Assembly: GCA_030158675.1 (NCBI GenBank) | Contig: JAOASL010000041.1 | Span: 1-64,000, forward strand | DNA length: 64,000 nt | Direction: 5' to 3' | DNA from: Burkholderiaceae bacterium | GTDB lineage: Bacteria > Pseudomonadota > Gammaproteobacteria > Burkholderiales > Burkholderiaceae_D | Part shown: positions 35,658 through 49,470 of the stretch, in pieces | Numbering within the stretch: position 1 is the stretch's first letter | Layout of the letters: each line of letters begins with the position of its first letter | Made by a program: the position numbers and the translations under genes | Notes under the pieces: generated by a model | What the model was told of the DNA's origin: nothing | Databases searched by the model: none | Seen by the model: the letters and a program-made list of their open reading frames with translations, nothing else

Positions 35658-37859
35658 TCAAACGCCCATCACTTCCTTCTTGAATTTCAGGCGCCAGGCG
35701 TGCAGCAGCGGCTCGGTATAACCGGCCGGCTGCGCCAGACCCTTGAACACCAGATCGCTGGCGGCACGGAACGCATGCGACTCGGCGAGGTTCGGCGCCA
35801 TCGGACGGTACAACGGATCACCTGCGTTCTGCTGGTCGACCACTTTGGCCATGCGCTCGAACGTCTCCTTCACCTGCGCTTCGCTCACCACGCCGTGCAG
35901 CAACCAGTTGGCAATGTGCTGACTGGAGATGCGCAGGGTAGCGCGGTCTTCCATCAGACCGACGTTATGGATGTCAGGCACCTTCGAGCAACCGACACCC
36001 TGTTCGACCCAGCGCACCACATAGCCGAGGATGCCCTGCGCGTTATTGTCGAGTTCCTGCTGAATATCGGCAGCCGACCAGTTCGGCTTGGCGACGATCG
36101 GCACCATCAGCAGTTCGTCGCGCAGCTTCGCGAGTTCTGCACTGGCATCCAGCTTTTCCAGCTGCTGCTGGATCTCGAACACGTTCATCTGATGGTAGTG
36201 CAGCGCGTGCAGCGTGGCGGCGGTCGGCGACGGCACCCAGGCCGTATTCGCGCCGGCCTTCGGGTGACCGATCTTCTGCTCGATCATGGCAGCCATCAGA
36301 TCCGGCATTGCCCACATGCCCTTGCCGATCTGACCGCGACCGCGCATGCCGCAGGACAGACCAGTCAGCACGTTGCTGCGCTCATAAGCAGACAACCAGG
36401 TTGAGGACTTCATATCGCCTTTGCGCATCATCGCGCCGCCCGTCATCGACGAATGCATCTCGTCGCCCGTGCGGTCGAGGAAGCCGGTGTTGATGAACGC
36501 AACGCGCGCCGCAGCCTCCTTCAGGCAAGCCTTCAGGTTGGTCGATGTACGGCGCTCTTCATCCATGATGCCGAGCTTGACGGTGTTTTCCTTCAGGCCC
36601 AGCAGCGCTTCGACGCGGCCAAACAGCTCAGCGGCGAACGCGACTTCGGTCGGACCATGCATCTTCGGCTTCACGATATAGACCGAGCCGGTGCGCGTGT
36701 TACCGATGGCCTGCGATGCCGGGCGCTTCAGATCATGCAGCGCAATCGTGGTGGTGACGACCGCATCGAGAATGCCTTCCGGGATCTCGCGGCCGTCGGC
36801 CAGCAGGATCGCCGGATTCGTCATCAGGTGACCGACATTACGCAGGAACAGCAGCGAGCGGCCATGCAGTTTCACCGGCTGGCCATTGGCGCCGGTGTAC
36901 TCGCGGTCGGCGTTCAGCGTGCGCTCGAAGGTCTTGCCGCCCTTACTGACCGACTCGACCAGCGTGCCTTTCAGGATACCGAGCCAGTTTTCATAAGCGA
37001 CCACCTTGTCGCTACCGTCCACCACGGTGACCGAATCTTCCAGGTCAAGGATAGTCGACAGCGCCGATTCCATCACGACATCGGATACACCGGCAGCGTC
37101 ATCCTTGCCGATGGTCGTGCTGCGATCAATGCGAATGTCGATGTGCAGCCCGTTGTTCTTCAGCAGCACCGACGACGGCGCCGCAGTGTCGCCCTGATAG
37201 CCGACGAACTTTGCTTCGTCCTTCAGGCCGGTGCTGCCACCGTTCTTCAGCGTGACCACCAGCTTGCCGTCGGCAACTTTGTAGCCGCTTGCGTCCGCAT
37301 GCGAGCCCTGCGCGAGCGGTGCCGATTGGTCGAGGAATTGGCGCGCGTAGGCGATCACTTTCGCCCCGCGCACCGGGTTGTAGCCGCCGGCACGGGTCGC
37401 GCCGCCATCTTCGGACACCGCATCGGTGCCGTACAGCGCGTCATACAGCGAGCCCCAGCGCGCATTCGCTGCGTTCAGTGCATAGCGCGCGTTCAGGATC
37501 GGCACCACCAGTTGCGGGCCGGCCGTCGTCGCCAGTTCAGCGTCAACGTTCTCGGTCGTCACCTTCACGTCCGCCGGCACCGGCTGCAGGTAACCGATCG
37601 ACTCGAGGAACTGGCGATACGCGGCAACATCAGCAACCGGACCGGGATGCGCGCGATGCCAGGTGTCCAGCGCGCTCTGCTGCCGGTCACGCTCGGCCAG
37701 CAGCGCCGCATTCTTTGGCGCCAGGTCGGACGCGAGTTGTGCAAAACCTTTCCACCAGGCGTCGCTGGCCTGGCCCGTGCCCGGCAGGACCTTGTCCTCG
37801 ATGAAACGATACAGGACGGTATCAACCTGCAGTCCATGGCAATGGGTACGTGCTGTCAT
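35658..37859 (-). CDS. glcB: Malate synthase G
   Basis: 733-aa malate synthase G, condensing glyoxylate with acetyl-CoA to malate. The N-terminus is [20 protein letters not shown]. Characteristic segments are [60 protein letters not shown] and [18 protein letters not shown]. The length is typical of the large isoform G rather than form A. It is downstream of a haloacid dehalogenase gene in the same orientation. Isocitrate lyase is not in the window. Confidence 0.97.
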   Translation of the reverse strand: MTARTHCHGLQVDTVLYRFIEDKVLPGTGQASDAWWKGFAQLASDLAPKNAALLAERDRQQSALDTWHRAHPGPVADVAAYRQFLESIGYLQPVPADVKVTTENVDAELATTAGPQLVVPILNARYALNAANARWGSLYDALYGTDAVSEDGGATRAGGYNPVRGAKVIAYARQFLDQSAPLAQGSHADASGYKVADGKLVVTLKNGGSTGLKDEAKFVGYQGDTAAPSSVLLKNNGLHIDIRIDRSTTIGKDDAAGVSDVVMESALSTILDLEDSVTVVDGSDKVVAYENWLGILKGTLVESVSKGGKTFERTLNADREYTGANGQPVKLHGRSLLFLRNVGHLMTNPAILLADGREIPEGILDAVVTTTIALHDLKRPASQAIGNTRTGSVYIVKPKMHGPTEVAFAAELFGRVEALLGLKENTVKLGIMDEERRTSTNLKACLKEAAARVAFINTGFLDRTGDEMHSSMTGGAMMRKGDMKSSTWLSAYERSNVLTGLSCGMRGRGQIGKGMWAMPDLMAAMIEQKIGHPKAGANTAWVPSPTAATLHALHYHQMNVFEIQQQLEKLDASAELAKLRDELLMVPIVAKPNWSAADIQQELDNNAQGILGYVVRWVEQGVGCSKVPDIHNVGLMEDRATLRISSQHIANWLLHGVVSEAQVKETFERMAKVVDQQNAGDPLYRPMAPNLAESHAFRAASDLVFKGLAQPAGYTEPLLHAWRLKFKKEVMGV

Positions 37860-37928
37860 GATGTTTTCCTCAGAAGTGGATACGTGTTGAATACAATGAA
37901 TCGATACAGTGATTCGAAACGATGCGGC

Positions 37929-38606
37929 TTATCTGTGTTGTTCGACGAAGCGGTGCAGATCGTCCAGCGTGCGGCCTTCACCATGCGGCGTTACGCCCAG
38001 TTCTTCCATCGGCGCGCCCGCGCGATTGACCCAGAAAGTACGGTAGCCAAACCAGGCCGCGCCGCAGATGTCCCAGCCATTGCTGGACACGAACAGGCTG
38101 TCCTTAGCGGCAACACCGAGCATGTCGGGTCCCAGCTGATAAGCCTCCGGCGCAGTCTTGAATTTCTGCACGCTGTGCACCGAGAGCACCTGCGTGAACA
38201 CGCCCTGCATGCCGGCAGCACTGACGGCGGACTCAAGCATGTCCGGATTGCCATTGGACAGAACCGCCAGCTTCAGGCCGGCGGCTTTCAGTGCCTGCAG
38301 CACCGCCAGGTTCTCGGGAAAGGCCGGCAATTTTGCATACTGTCCCATCAGCTGCGTCTGCGCGTCGAGCGTTAGTTCGAGGCTGAGCTTGCGGCAAGCG
38401 AAGACCAGCGCATCCTGTGTAATTTCCCAGAATGGCTTGTACGTGTTCGACAGCGTACGCAGACGGGTGTACTCGATCTGCTTGTCGCGCCAGAGCCCGG
38501 CGACGGCCGCGCCCTGGCCCGGAAAGAGGCGTTCCGCGAGCACGCCGATCGAGTAAACGTCGAATAGTGTGCCGTAGGCGTCGAAGAGGATGGCCTGAAT
38601 AGTCAT
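37929..38606 (-). CDS. Haloacid dehalogenase type II (HAD superfamily)
   Basis: 225-aa HAD hydrolase. Motif I is FDAYGTLFDVYS (nucleophile Asp), motif II is LAVLSNGNPDML, the Lys motif is FKTAPEAYQLGPD, and the acidic region is SSNGWDICGAAWFGY. These match L-2-haloacid dehalogenases, which release halide from short 2-haloacids to give hydroxyacids. Only 69 bp separate it from glcB in the same direction, hinting at a common use of glycolate/glyoxylate. The natural substrate is unknown. Confidence 0.92.
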   Translation of the reverse strand: MTIQAILFDAYGTLFDVYSIGVLAERLFPGQGAAVAGLWRDKQIEYTRLRTLSNTYKPFWEITQDALVFACRKLSLELTLDAQTQLMGQYAKLPAFPENLAVLQALKAAGLKLAVLSNGNPDMLESAVSAAGMQGVFTQVLSVHSVQKFKTAPEAYQLGPDMLGVAAKDSLFVSSNGWDICGAAWFGYRTFWVNRAGAPMEELGVTPHGEGRTLDDLHRFVEQHR

Positions 38607-38737
38607 TGGATGGACGAAGTCGCGTGTCGCCGCAGTATATTCATCCGATAAGGTTACAAACTCCCAGATTTGTTGATTCAGTTGTGCCCATTTGTCACAA
38701 ACGCGTCGTGCCGGTGCTTGCCGGCCTCAGGCACCGT

Positions 38738-40819
38738 CTAGTGCGCCGTGCTGATCTGGTAGGTATCGAACCACGCTTCGAACGCATCCACCGGCACCGG
38801 CCGGCAAATATGGAAGCCCTGCGCCTGCGTGCAGCCCATCTCGCGCAAATAGCGCAGCACCGGTTCGCTCTCGATGCCCTCGGCGACGACCTCCAGCTTC
38901 AGCGCATGGCCCAGCGCGATCACAGCCTCGGTGATGGCTCGGCTGGCGGTGTCATGCTGCAGGCGCTGGATAAAGGACTTGTCGACCTTGATCTTGTGGA
39001 TCGGCAGCCGCGACAGGTAATTCAGGCTGGAGTAGCCAGTGCCGAAGTCATCCAGCGCAATCTTCACGCCAAGCGCGCGCAAGCGCGCCAACACTTCGGT
39101 CGCGCGGTCGAGGTGCTCCATCAGCGCCGTCTCCGTCACTTCGAGGTGTAGCCCGGCCGGATCGACCGCGCTGTCGGCCAGCCATTGCGAGAACTGGTCG
39201 ACGAAGTCTTGCTGCCGTAACTGAAGGGCAGATACATTGACCGCGATCGGTATGGCCGGAAAACCGCGCTCGCGCCACGACTTGTGCTGCCGGCAGGCTT
39301 CCGCGATCACCCAGGCGCCAAGCCGCCCGATGTGACCGGTCGCCTCCGCGATAGGAACGAACTGCTCGGGTCCGACGCCATCGTGAGGCCAGCGCACCAG
39401 CGCCTCGACACCGACCACGCGCCCCGACTGCAGGTCAATGACAGGCTGGTAATGCAGGCTAAACAGCTGCTGGCTGAGCGCAGACCGTAGTTGCTGCTCG
39501 ATGCGCGACTGGCTCTGCGAGCGTGACGCCAGTTCGCGCGAGTAGTACTGCACATTGTCGCGTCCGGTCTGCTTGGCGTGATACATCGCCGCATCGGCAT
39601 GATTGACCAGCGTGTCGAGGTCAGCGCCATCCCGCGGAAAGATGCTGATGCCGACCGATAGCGACAGCGCAAACTCCACTCCGTCGATCCAGTACGGCTG
39701 GCGTATGTAGCCAAGCATGTGGCGTGCGACCTCTTCGGCGGCCGAGGGCTGCCCGATTTCCGGCAGCAGCACCAGAAATTCGTCGCCCCCCAGTCGCACC
39801 ACCAGATCTTCCTCGCGCACGCAGGCACTCAGGCGACGCGCCACTTCCTGCAAAATCTTGTCGCCGGTCTCATGGCCGTGGTTGTCATTGATCGGCTTGA
39901 AACGGTCGAGATCCAGAAACAGCACGCCGGCGCACAGCGCTGCGCGGCGCGCCCGGCCGAACAGGTGCCGTGCTGACTCGAACAACCATCCGCGATTCGG
40001 CAATCCGGTCAATGGATCATGCAGTGCGGTCTGCCGTATGCATTCCTCAGTGCGCTTGCGCTCGCTGATGTCGAGCGCCGTGCCGACACAACGCACCGGA
40101 GCGCCTGCGGCATCAAAAAAATAACGACCGCGCACCTGCAGCCAGCGCTCGATGCCATCCATCTGACCCAGCACACGATGCTCGATGTTGAAACGGCCGT
40201 CCGCCACATCAGCCGACGCCTGCGCCAAGGCACTCATGACAGCATCGCGGTCGTGCGGATGAGTGCCCTGCAACACACTGTCGAAATTCACGTCCGCATC
40301 GGCCGGCAAGCCAAAATTGCGCTTCATTTCGAGATTCCAGACCATCGTCCCGCGCTGCGGATCATAGTCGAACATGCCCAGTCCGGTGGCCGCAATCGCC
40401 AGCGACAAAGCCTCTTCCGCAGCGCGCTTCACGCGCAGTTCGCACGCTTCGTGCAACGCACGCATGATCACCGGGCCAAGTCGCGCCAGGTGGTCTTTCA
40501 ATACGAAATCCGTGACGCCCAGCTTGAACAGCTCGATCGCCCTTTCCTCGCCGACGGTGCCCGACACCAGAATCACCGGCAGCCCGGGCGATGCCGAGCG
40601 CACTTGCGACAGACTGCTGACGAAATCCATGCCGGGCACGTTATAGTCGGACAGGACCACGTCCCATGAACCCTGTGCCAGCGCATCGGCCAGCGCCGGC
40701 AGATCACTCACCTGATGCAGCTGCGCGTCCACGCCGTTCTTGCGCAGGTGCCGGCGCAACAGCAGGAAATCAGCCCATGTGTCTTCAATGACGAGCAGAT
40801 TCAATCGCCGCTCCATCAT
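38738..40819 (-). CDS. Response regulator with PAS, GGDEF and EAL domains
   Basis: 693-aa multidomain c-di-GMP protein. A receiver domain comes first (about 5-120) with the phosphoacceptor Asp58 in DVVLSDYNVPG. A PAS domain follows at about 140-250. The diguanylate cyclase domain is intact: GGDEF at 344-348 with an inhibitory I-site RxxD at 335-338. The phosphodiesterase domain has EAL at 472-474 and DDFGTGYSSLNYL. Both catalytic halves look active, so the balance is presumably set by phosphorylation and PAS input. The start at 40819 follows a histidine-kinase gene by 2 bp. Confidence 0.95.
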   Translation of the reverse strand: MMERRLNLLVIEDTWADFLLLRRHLRKNGVDAQLHQVSDLPALADALAQGSWDVVLSDYNVPGMDFVSSLSQVRSASPGLPVILVSGTVGEERAIELFKLGVTDFVLKDHLARLGPVIMRALHEACELRVKRAAEEALSLAIAATGLGMFDYDPQRGTMVWNLEMKRNFGLPADADVNFDSVLQGTHPHDRDAVMSALAQASADVADGRFNIEHRVLGQMDGIERWLQVRGRYFFDAAGAPVRCVGTALDISERKRTEECIRQTALHDPLTGLPNRGWLFESARHLFGRARRAALCAGVLFLDLDRFKPINDNHGHETGDKILQEVARRLSACVREEDLVVRLGGDEFLVLLPEIGQPSAAEEVARHMLGYIRQPYWIDGVEFALSLSVGISIFPRDGADLDTLVNHADAAMYHAKQTGRDNVQYYSRELASRSQSQSRIEQQLRSALSQQLFSLHYQPVIDLQSGRVVGVEALVRWPHDGVGPEQFVPIAEATGHIGRLGAWVIAEACRQHKSWRERGFPAIPIAVNVSALQLRQQDFVDQFSQWLADSAVDPAGLHLEVTETALMEHLDRATEVLARLRALGVKIALDDFGTGYSSLNYLSRLPIHKIKVDKSFIQRLQHDTASRAITEAVIALGHALKLEVVAEGIESEPVLRYLREMGCTQAQGFHICRPVPVDAFEAWFDTYQISTAH

Positions 40820-40821
40820 GG

Positions 40822-43800
40822 CTATCCGCGGCGCGGCAGGTTAAAGCAAAACCGGGCGCCGCGACCCGGCTCACCCTGCGCCTGCAACGTGCCCCCATGA
40901 CGCTGCACGATGCGCTGCACGGTCGCCAGGCCGATACCCGTACCGGGAAATTCGTCCGCCCGGTGCAGCCGCTGAAATGGCTTGAATAACTTGCCGGCCT
41001 GCGCCATGTCAAAGCCCGCGCCGTTGTCGACCACACAGACCACATCCATGCCGTCGAGCCTCTGTGCCGACACGCGGATCGCTGGCTGCGCCACATCACG
41101 GGTGTACTTCCATGCGTTGCCGAGCAGATTGCGCATCATTGCATCCACCATCCTCAGATCACCTCGTACGGTTAAGCCGGGCTGAACCGAGGCCGCCACC
41201 TGCCGGTGCGGATCGGCTTGCGCAAGCCCGGCCAGGATGGCATTCGTCAGCGCCGACAGATCGATCTCATCCTGATGCAGTTCGGCCAGCGTTGAACGCG
41301 ACAGTGCGAGCAAACCGTCGATCAGCCCGCCCATCTGCCGGGTCGCGAACCGGATCTGCTCGATATACGGGTGCGCATCAGCCGGCAATGCTTCGCCGAA
41401 GTCTTCGGCGAGTGCTTCGCTGAATCCCCGCATTGCGCGCAGCGGCGCGCGCAGGTCATGGCTGACAGCATAGGCAAAGCTGTCGAGCTCGCTGTTGGCC
41501 GCCTGCAGCTCCGCGGTGCGCTCTTCCACGCGCCGCTCGAGACCGGCATTCAGCCGCAGTACTTCCGCCTCGGCCGCTTTGCGCGCGCGGATGTCTTCGA
41601 CGACGACAATGAAATACTCCGGCCGCTGCCGCTGGTCGCGCACCAGAGCGACCGTGATCCGCACCCAGACCGACGTGCCGTTCTTGTGCAGATAACGCTT
41701 GTCGAGGCTGTAGTGCGGAATCTCGCCGGCAAGCAGCTGCCCCACTAGTCCGAGGTCGATGTCGAGATCTGCCGGATACGTGATGTCCTGAAAGCTGCGC
41801 GCGAGCAATTCATCATACGCATAGCCGACAATCTCGCACAACGTACCGTTCACCCTCAGCCAGCGCCCCTCCGGCGCGACATGTGCGATACCAACTGCCG
41901 CCTGTTCGAAGGTGGCGCGAAAGCGCTCCTCGCTGCGACGCAGCCGGCTGCGGGTGCGCTGCTGCGCAGCGAGCAGTGCACCCACGCGGGCCAGCACTTC
42001 GTCGACTAAAAATGGCTTGGGCAGATATTCCTGTACATGCGAACGCAGCAGCCGCACACGCAGCGCATCGTCTTCCTTCGCGCTCAGCATCACGATGGGC
42101 ACGTCGTCGAACTGTCGGTAACGACGCAGCGCTTGCACCATGTGCTCGCCGCCCATGCGTGGCATCATCAGATCGGACAAGATCAGATCGGGCGGATGCG
42201 CAAGCGCACTCTCCAGTCCGGCGCGGCCGTCATGCGCGCACGTGACCCGGTAATGCTGGCTGAGCACCTCGGCAAGAAAGGCGCTCATGTCCGGGTTGTC
42301 CTCGACCACGAGCACATGCGGCGCATCGGTTGTGGCTGCCGGCATCGGCGACCTGGCCGCCGGAGGATAGAACCCTGTCAGCGCCAGCGGCGCCGCGTCA
42401 CCAGAGGCGTAGCCAGGTGCGCCGGAGGGCGCGTCAGCAGATTCCGCCGGCAGCGCTCCAGCGGGCGCTTTCAGCGGCAGCATGATGACGAACAGCGCGC
42501 CACCCGCCGGCGCATCCATGACGCTGACCTTGCCGCCATGCAGCGCGGCGAACTCGCGCACGATGGCCAGCCCCAGGCCGGTACCTCCATAGCGCCGCTC
42601 TGTGCCGCTTTCGCCCTGACTGAAACGCTCGAAAACTGTTTCACGCAACGGCATCGGCACCCCCGGCCCGCTGTCGGCAACCTCGATCCGCACATCCTCA
42701 CTTGTGCTGGTCACAGCCAGGCGAATCACGCCGCCTTCCGGCGTGAATTTGAAGGCATTCGACAACAGGTTGACCAGCATGCGCTCCAACTTGCCGGCAT
42801 CGACTTCAGCGATCAGCGTATCCGGCGCATCAATGCTGAAGCGAATGCGACGGTCATCCGCCACCGCCTGGAAATACGACGCGGCGATACGCGCCAACCG
42901 CGCCAGATTAGTGCGCGCACAGGCGAGTTGCATGCGTCCCGCTTCCAGCTTGGCAATGTCGAGCAAATCGTTCACGTGCCGTTGCAGCAGCAGCGCATTG
43001 CGCCGCACGATCCGCAGCACGCGCAATGCATCGTCGTCGCGGTCGTCGTCCTGCAGCAGGCGATTCAGCGGCCCGAGGATCAGCGCCAGCGGCGTACGCA
43101 GTTCGTGGCTGACATTCGCGAAAAAACGCGTCTTCAGCTCATCGAGCTCGCGCGTCTTTGCATACAGCCGCTTCAGCTCGTCATTGGCGTGTTTCAGGCC
43201 GGCGTTCGCATCGGCCACCTCGCGTGAACGCGAATACAGCTCAGCCTCTCGTTGCATCGACTGCTCGCGCAGCGCGTCGGTCAGCTTCGCCTGCTCGACA
43301 CCTTGCTGTTTCATCTGCACGAACTCGGTGACGTTCTCAACCCGGTGCATGATGTACGCGAGTGATCCGTCGCCGTTCAGCACCGGCGAATTCACCGGAC
43401 TCCAGTAGCGCACCGCAAAACCGCCGCCCTCCGACGCGGGACGGCGCACGTCATGCCGCTGTACCACCATGGTGTCGGCTACGCAGCTTTGCAGCACCCG
43501 CTGCATGGAGGCGCGCGTGTTGCGTATGGAATCGGCGGAGGGATCGTCCGGGTTGTCCGGAAAGACGTCGAACAGATGCCGGCCGACGATCTCGTCGCGT
43601 CGCGTCAGTGTGGCATCGAGATAAGCATTCGTTGCGGCGACAATGTACAGATCGGGGTCGAGCACCAGGATCAGCGCAGGCAAGGCATCGAACAAGGCAT
43701 GGAAGTCCGGCGCAGGCAAGGGACTGCGCGGAACCGACACGCCGTGGTCTGGCGCAGCAGCAGCGGAAGATTCGCGCAAGGGGGGATCGGACGCCGGCAT
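40822..43800 (-). CDS. Hybrid sensor with two histidine-kinase modules
   Basis: 992-aa cytoplasmic sensor. An N-terminal PAS-like domain (about 32-155) and a coiled-coil stretch (170-225) lead into the first HisKA (His232, SHELRTPLAL) and HATPase (N-box NLLSNAFKF at 344-352; GTGLGLAIV). A receiver domain follows (Asp543, LSDLMMPRMG), then a second PAS (about 625-740), a second HisKA (His781, SHDLRAPLR) and a second HATPase (RNLLGNAWKY). Two full kinase cores plus an internal receiver in one chain is an unusual layout. It is 2 bp upstream of the REC-PAS-GGDEF-EAL gene, its likely partner. Confidence 0.93.
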   Translation of the reverse strand: MPASDPPLRESSAAAAPDHGVSVPRSPLPAPDFHALFDALPALILVLDPDLYIVAATNAYLDATLTRRDEIVGRHLFDVFPDNPDDPSADSIRNTRASMQRVLQSCVADTMVVQRHDVRRPASEGGGFAVRYWSPVNSPVLNGDGSLAYIMHRVENVTEFVQMKQQGVEQAKLTDALREQSMQREAELYSRSREVADANAGLKHANDELKRLYAKTRELDELKTRFFANVSHELRTPLALILGPLNRLLQDDDRDDDALRVLRIVRRNALLLQRHVNDLLDIAKLEAGRMQLACARTNLARLARIAASYFQAVADDRRIRFSIDAPDTLIAEVDAGKLERMLVNLLSNAFKFTPEGGVIRLAVTSTSEDVRIEVADSGPGVPMPLRETVFERFSQGESGTERRYGGTGLGLAIVREFAALHGGKVSVMDAPAGGALFVIMLPLKAPAGALPAESADAPSGAPGYASGDAAPLALTGFYPPAARSPMPAATTDAPHVLVVEDNPDMSAFLAEVLSQHYRVTCAHDGRAGLESALAHPPDLILSDLMMPRMGGEHMVQALRRYRQFDDVPIVMLSAKEDDALRVRLLRSHVQEYLPKPFLVDEVLARVGALLAAQQRTRSRLRRSEERFRATFEQAAVGIAHVAPEGRWLRVNGTLCEIVGYAYDELLARSFQDITYPADLDIDLGLVGQLLAGEIPHYSLDKRYLHKNGTSVWVRITVALVRDQRQRPEYFIVVVEDIRARKAAEAEVLRLNAGLERRVEERTAELQAANSELDSFAYAVSHDLRAPLRAMRGFSEALAEDFGEALPADAHPYIEQIRFATRQMGGLIDGLLALSRSTLAELHQDEIDLSALTNAILAGLAQADPHRQVAASVQPGLTVRGDLRMVDAMMRNLLGNAWKYTRDVAQPAIRVSAQRLDGMDVVCVVDNGAGFDMAQAGKLFKPFQRLHRADEFPGTGIGLATVQRIVQRHGGTLQAQGEPGRGARFCFNLPRRG

Positions 43801-43950
43801 TGCGGTACAGGAAGTGATTCGTTGGCCAATCTATAGGACAGACAAACCGTGAACGAAATTCCATGACCGCAGAAAAACAAAGGGCCATCCTTGCGGATGA
43901 CCCTGGCGATTGCACACCGGCAGCCCGGCGTGACCGGTGCAGCCCGATGC

Positions 43951-46646
<2,696 letters not shown>

Positions 46647-47750
46647 TCAGATCCGCATCGGCATCACGACATACTTGAAGTTCGGATCATCGGGTACCGT
46701 CACCAACGCTGACGAGTTCGCATCGCCCAGCGAGATGCTTACGCTGTCGCACTTCAGATTGTTCAGTACATCCAGCAGGTAAGTTACGTTGAAGCCGATG
46801 TCGATACTGTCACCGCCGTAGTCGATCTCGATTTCCTCGACCGCCTCTTCCTGATCCGCGTTGGTTGAGCTGATCTTCAGGCTGCCCGGCGCCATCATGC
46901 AGCGCACGCCCTTGAATTTATCCGAGGTCATGATCGCCGCGCGCTGCAGCGAACGCAGCAGCACCTCGCGGCCGATCGTGAAGTTGTTCTTGTACGCCTT
47001 CGGAACCACCCGCGTGTAGTCGGGGAACTTGCCCTCGACCAGCTTCGAGATCAGTTCGATATCGGAGAAGCTGAATTTCACCTGGTTGGTAGCGATGGCC
47101 AGCGTGACCGGATCATCGCCATCGTTCAGCAAGCGCTGCAACTCGAGGATGGTCTTGCGCGGAATGATCACTTCCTGCCGTGCGAACTGCTGCTCGGTGA
47201 CGGTCTGGCTAAATGCAAGACGGTGGCCGTCAGTCGCGACAGCGATCACGTTCTGCCCTTCGACCACCAGCAAGAGGCCGTTCAGGTAATAACGGATGTC
47301 CTGTTGCGCCATCGAGAAGTGCACCATGTTGAACAGGTGCTTGAGCGTCTTCTGCGGCAGGCTGAACTGTGCGCCGTAATGCTCGGCCTGCGCGACGGTC
47401 GGGAATTCCTCGGCCGCCAGCGTCTGCAGCGCGAACCGCGACTTGCCGGACTGGATGGTCATACGCTTGTTCGACAGCGACAGCGACACCTCCGAATCCG
47501 GCAACGCGCGCAGGATGTCGAGCAGCTTGCGCGCAGCGACCGTGGTCGCGGCCGCTTCCTTGCCCGAGCCGATCGCCGCATGCGTGCTGATCTGCACTTC
47601 GATGTCCGTCGACAGCAGGGTCACTTCGTCGCCGTCCTTGCGGATGAGGATATTGGCCAGAATCGGCAGCGTGTGCCGACGCTCGACAATACCGCTCACG
47701 ATCTGGAGCGGCCGCAACAGCGCGTCCCGGTGGGTTTTTACCAGTTGCAT
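46647..47750 (-). CDS. dnaN: DNA polymerase III beta sliding clamp
   Basis: 367-aa clamp that encircles DNA and tethers the polymerase. Three repeated clamp domains are evident in length and motif, for example QIVSGIVERRHTLPILANIL at the start and the C-terminal YVVMPMRI typical of DnaN (peptide-binding pocket). ATG at 47750 follows AAAGGAAATCACC. It lies 63 bp from dnaA and 197 bp from gyrB on the same strand, as in the standard origin block. Confidence 0.97.
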   Translation of the reverse strand: MQLVKTHRDALLRPLQIVSGIVERRHTLPILANILIRKDGDEVTLLSTDIEVQISTHAAIGSGKEAAATTVAARKLLDILRALPDSEVSLSLSNKRMTIQSGKSRFALQTLAAEEFPTVAQAEHYGAQFSLPQKTLKHLFNMVHFSMAQQDIRYYLNGLLLVVEGQNVIAVATDGHRLAFSQTVTEQQFARQEVIIPRKTILELQRLLNDGDDPVTLAIATNQVKFSFSDIELISKLVEGKFPDYTRVVPKAYKNNFTIGREVLLRSLQRAAIMTSDKFKGVRCMMAPGSLKISSTNADQEEAVEEIEIDYGGDSIDIGFNVTYLLDVLNNLKCDSVSISLGDANSSALVTVPDDPNFKYVVMPMRI

Positions 47751-47813
47751 GGTGATTTCCTTTCGCAAGAAACGCTTGGGGTAGGGATTCTGGTTTTCAT
47801 CGCCGTTCCTGTA

Positions 47814-49196
47814 TCAGCCTTTCAGGGTCTGTTCGAGCACGTGCAGCTCGTGATTGACTTCGGGATTCTTGCTACGATCAGCGGCGATCTTGCGCACCGC
47901 GTGCAGCACCGTCGTGTGATCGCGTCCGCCGAACAGCTCGCCGATCTCGGGCAGGCTCTTCTGCGTCAGTTCCTTGGCCAGGTACATGGCGATCTGCCGC
48001 GGGCGCGCAATGTTGGCCGGCCGCTTCTTTGAATACATGTCAGCAATCTTGATGTTGAAGAAATCGGCGACCGTTTTCTGGATGTTCTCGACCGAAATCT
48101 GCCGGTTCTGCACCGACAGCAGATCCTTCAGCGCTTCCTTGACCACGTCGATCGTGATCTCCTTGCCGTGGAAGTGCGAATACGCAAGGATCTTGCGCAG
48201 CGCGCCCTCAAGTTCGCGCACGTTCGAGCGCAGATGCTTGGCGACGAAGAAGGCGACGTCATCCGACAGGGTCACGCCGTCCTGCGTCGCCTTCTTCAGC
48301 AGGATGGCCACGCGCATCTCCAGCTCCGGCGGCTCAACCGCAACCGTGAGACCGGAGTCAAAGCGCGAGATCAGCCGGTCATCCATGCCGGTGATCTCCT
48401 TCGGATAGGTGTCGCTGGTAATAATGATCTGCTTCTTCGCCGCGATCAGCGCCTCGAACGCATAGAAGAACTCTTCCTGCGTGCGGCTCTTGCCGCCAAA
48501 AAACTGGATATCGTCGATCAGCAGCAGATCGAGCGAATGGTAATAGCGTTTGAAATCGTCGAAGCCCTTGCGCTGGTAAGCGGTGACGACGTCACGCACA
48601 TACTGCTCCGCATGAATGTAGCGGATACGGACGTTCGAATTGTCGGCCAGCACCTGGTTGCCGATCGCGTGGATCAGGTGAGTCTTGCCAAGGCCGACCC
48701 CGCCATACAGGAACAGGGGGTTGTACGAACTGCCCGGGTTGCTCGCGACCTGGATCGCGGCGGCACGCGCCAGCTGGTTCGCCTTGCCGGTCACGAAGCT
48801 GTCGAACGTGAGCGCCGGATTGATCTTGCTCTGGTCGCGGCGCAGGTTCTGCTCGTCGGCCTGGCTGGCGCGTGCGATCAGTGAGTCCGCCTCGGCCGTC
48901 GCCGCCGGCCCAGACGCCGGGCTGGCGGACGCCGTCGGCCTGCGCACGCCGGCCAGGCGCGGGTCGAGCACAAACTGGACATCGACGGGCGACGCCCAAA
49001 ATTCAGCGGCGATACTGGTAATGCGGGCAGCAAACTGCGTCTTCACCCAATCCAGCTTGAAGCGATTGGGCGCGGCGATGCGCAGGCGACCGTCCTCGAA
49101 ATCGAGCGGTGCCAGCGGCTTGATCCAGGCGCTGTACTGCTGCGGCGTCAGCTCTTGCTGCAAGCGGGACGCGCAGGTCTGCCAGAATTCTTCCAT
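47814..49196 (-). CDS. dnaA: Chromosomal replication initiator DnaA
   Basis: 460-aa initiator. N-terminal domain I ([21 protein letters not shown]) and a variable linker (about 90-140) precede the AAA+ module: Walker [13 protein letters not shown], Walker [13 protein letters not shown] and sensor II elements. The C-terminal DNA-binding domain has [16 protein letters not shown] and the DnaA-box-binding motif [12 protein letters not shown]. Full length, 460 aa, is normal for betaproteobacteria. It is divergent from rpmH. Confidence 0.97.
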   Translation of the reverse strand: MEEFWQTCASRLQQELTPQQYSAWIKPLAPLDFEDGRLRIAAPNRFKLDWVKTQFAARITSIAAEFWASPVDVQFVLDPRLAGVRRPTASASPASGPAATAEADSLIARASQADEQNLRRDQSKINPALTFDSFVTGKANQLARAAAIQVASNPGSSYNPLFLYGGVGLGKTHLIHAIGNQVLADNSNVRIRYIHAEQYVRDVVTAYQRKGFDDFKRYYHSLDLLLIDDIQFFGGKSRTQEEFFYAFEALIAAKKQIIITSDTYPKEITGMDDRLISRFDSGLTVAVEPPELEMRVAILLKKATQDGVTLSDDVAFFVAKHLRSNVRELEGALRKILAYSHFHGKEITIDVVKEALKDLLSVQNRQISVENIQKTVADFFNIKIADMYSKKRPANIARPRQIAMYLAKELTQKSLPEIGELFGGRDHTTVLHAVRKIAADRSKNPEVNHELHVLEQTLKG

Positions 49197-49310
49197 GCGA
49201 TTGTCAATGTTGAAGCGGCAGGTGGGGGCGCGCTTCGGGTTCTTTGTTCTGTGGAGGGCGCGGCGCGAGGCTTGCCGGGGCGAGCCGTATTTTACCGCCG
49301 GCAGGGCGAG

Positions 49311-49319
49311 TTATCCACA
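49311..49319 (+). promoter_or_regulatory. DnaA box
   Basis: TTATCCACA is a perfect consensus DnaA-binding site, 115 bp before the dnaA ATG. It suggests autoregulation or origin function. Confidence 0.75.
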
Positions 49320-49470
49320 GGACACCAAGGTAATTTCATCGATGGCATCATGAACTTTCATTCGCAACATCTTTTCAATTCAATATCAACGTTTCCCAAG
49401 CTTCGCAGCAGATTGCGTGGCCGGGCGGCGGTCGATGCCGGATTCTCAAGCCGTTGGCCTGCCTAAGTGA

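Noticed and set aside
36453-38375. Long plus-strand open frame opposite glcB and the dehalogenase gene
   Set aside because: Antisense shadow spanning two real genes; no conserved motif or ribosome site.
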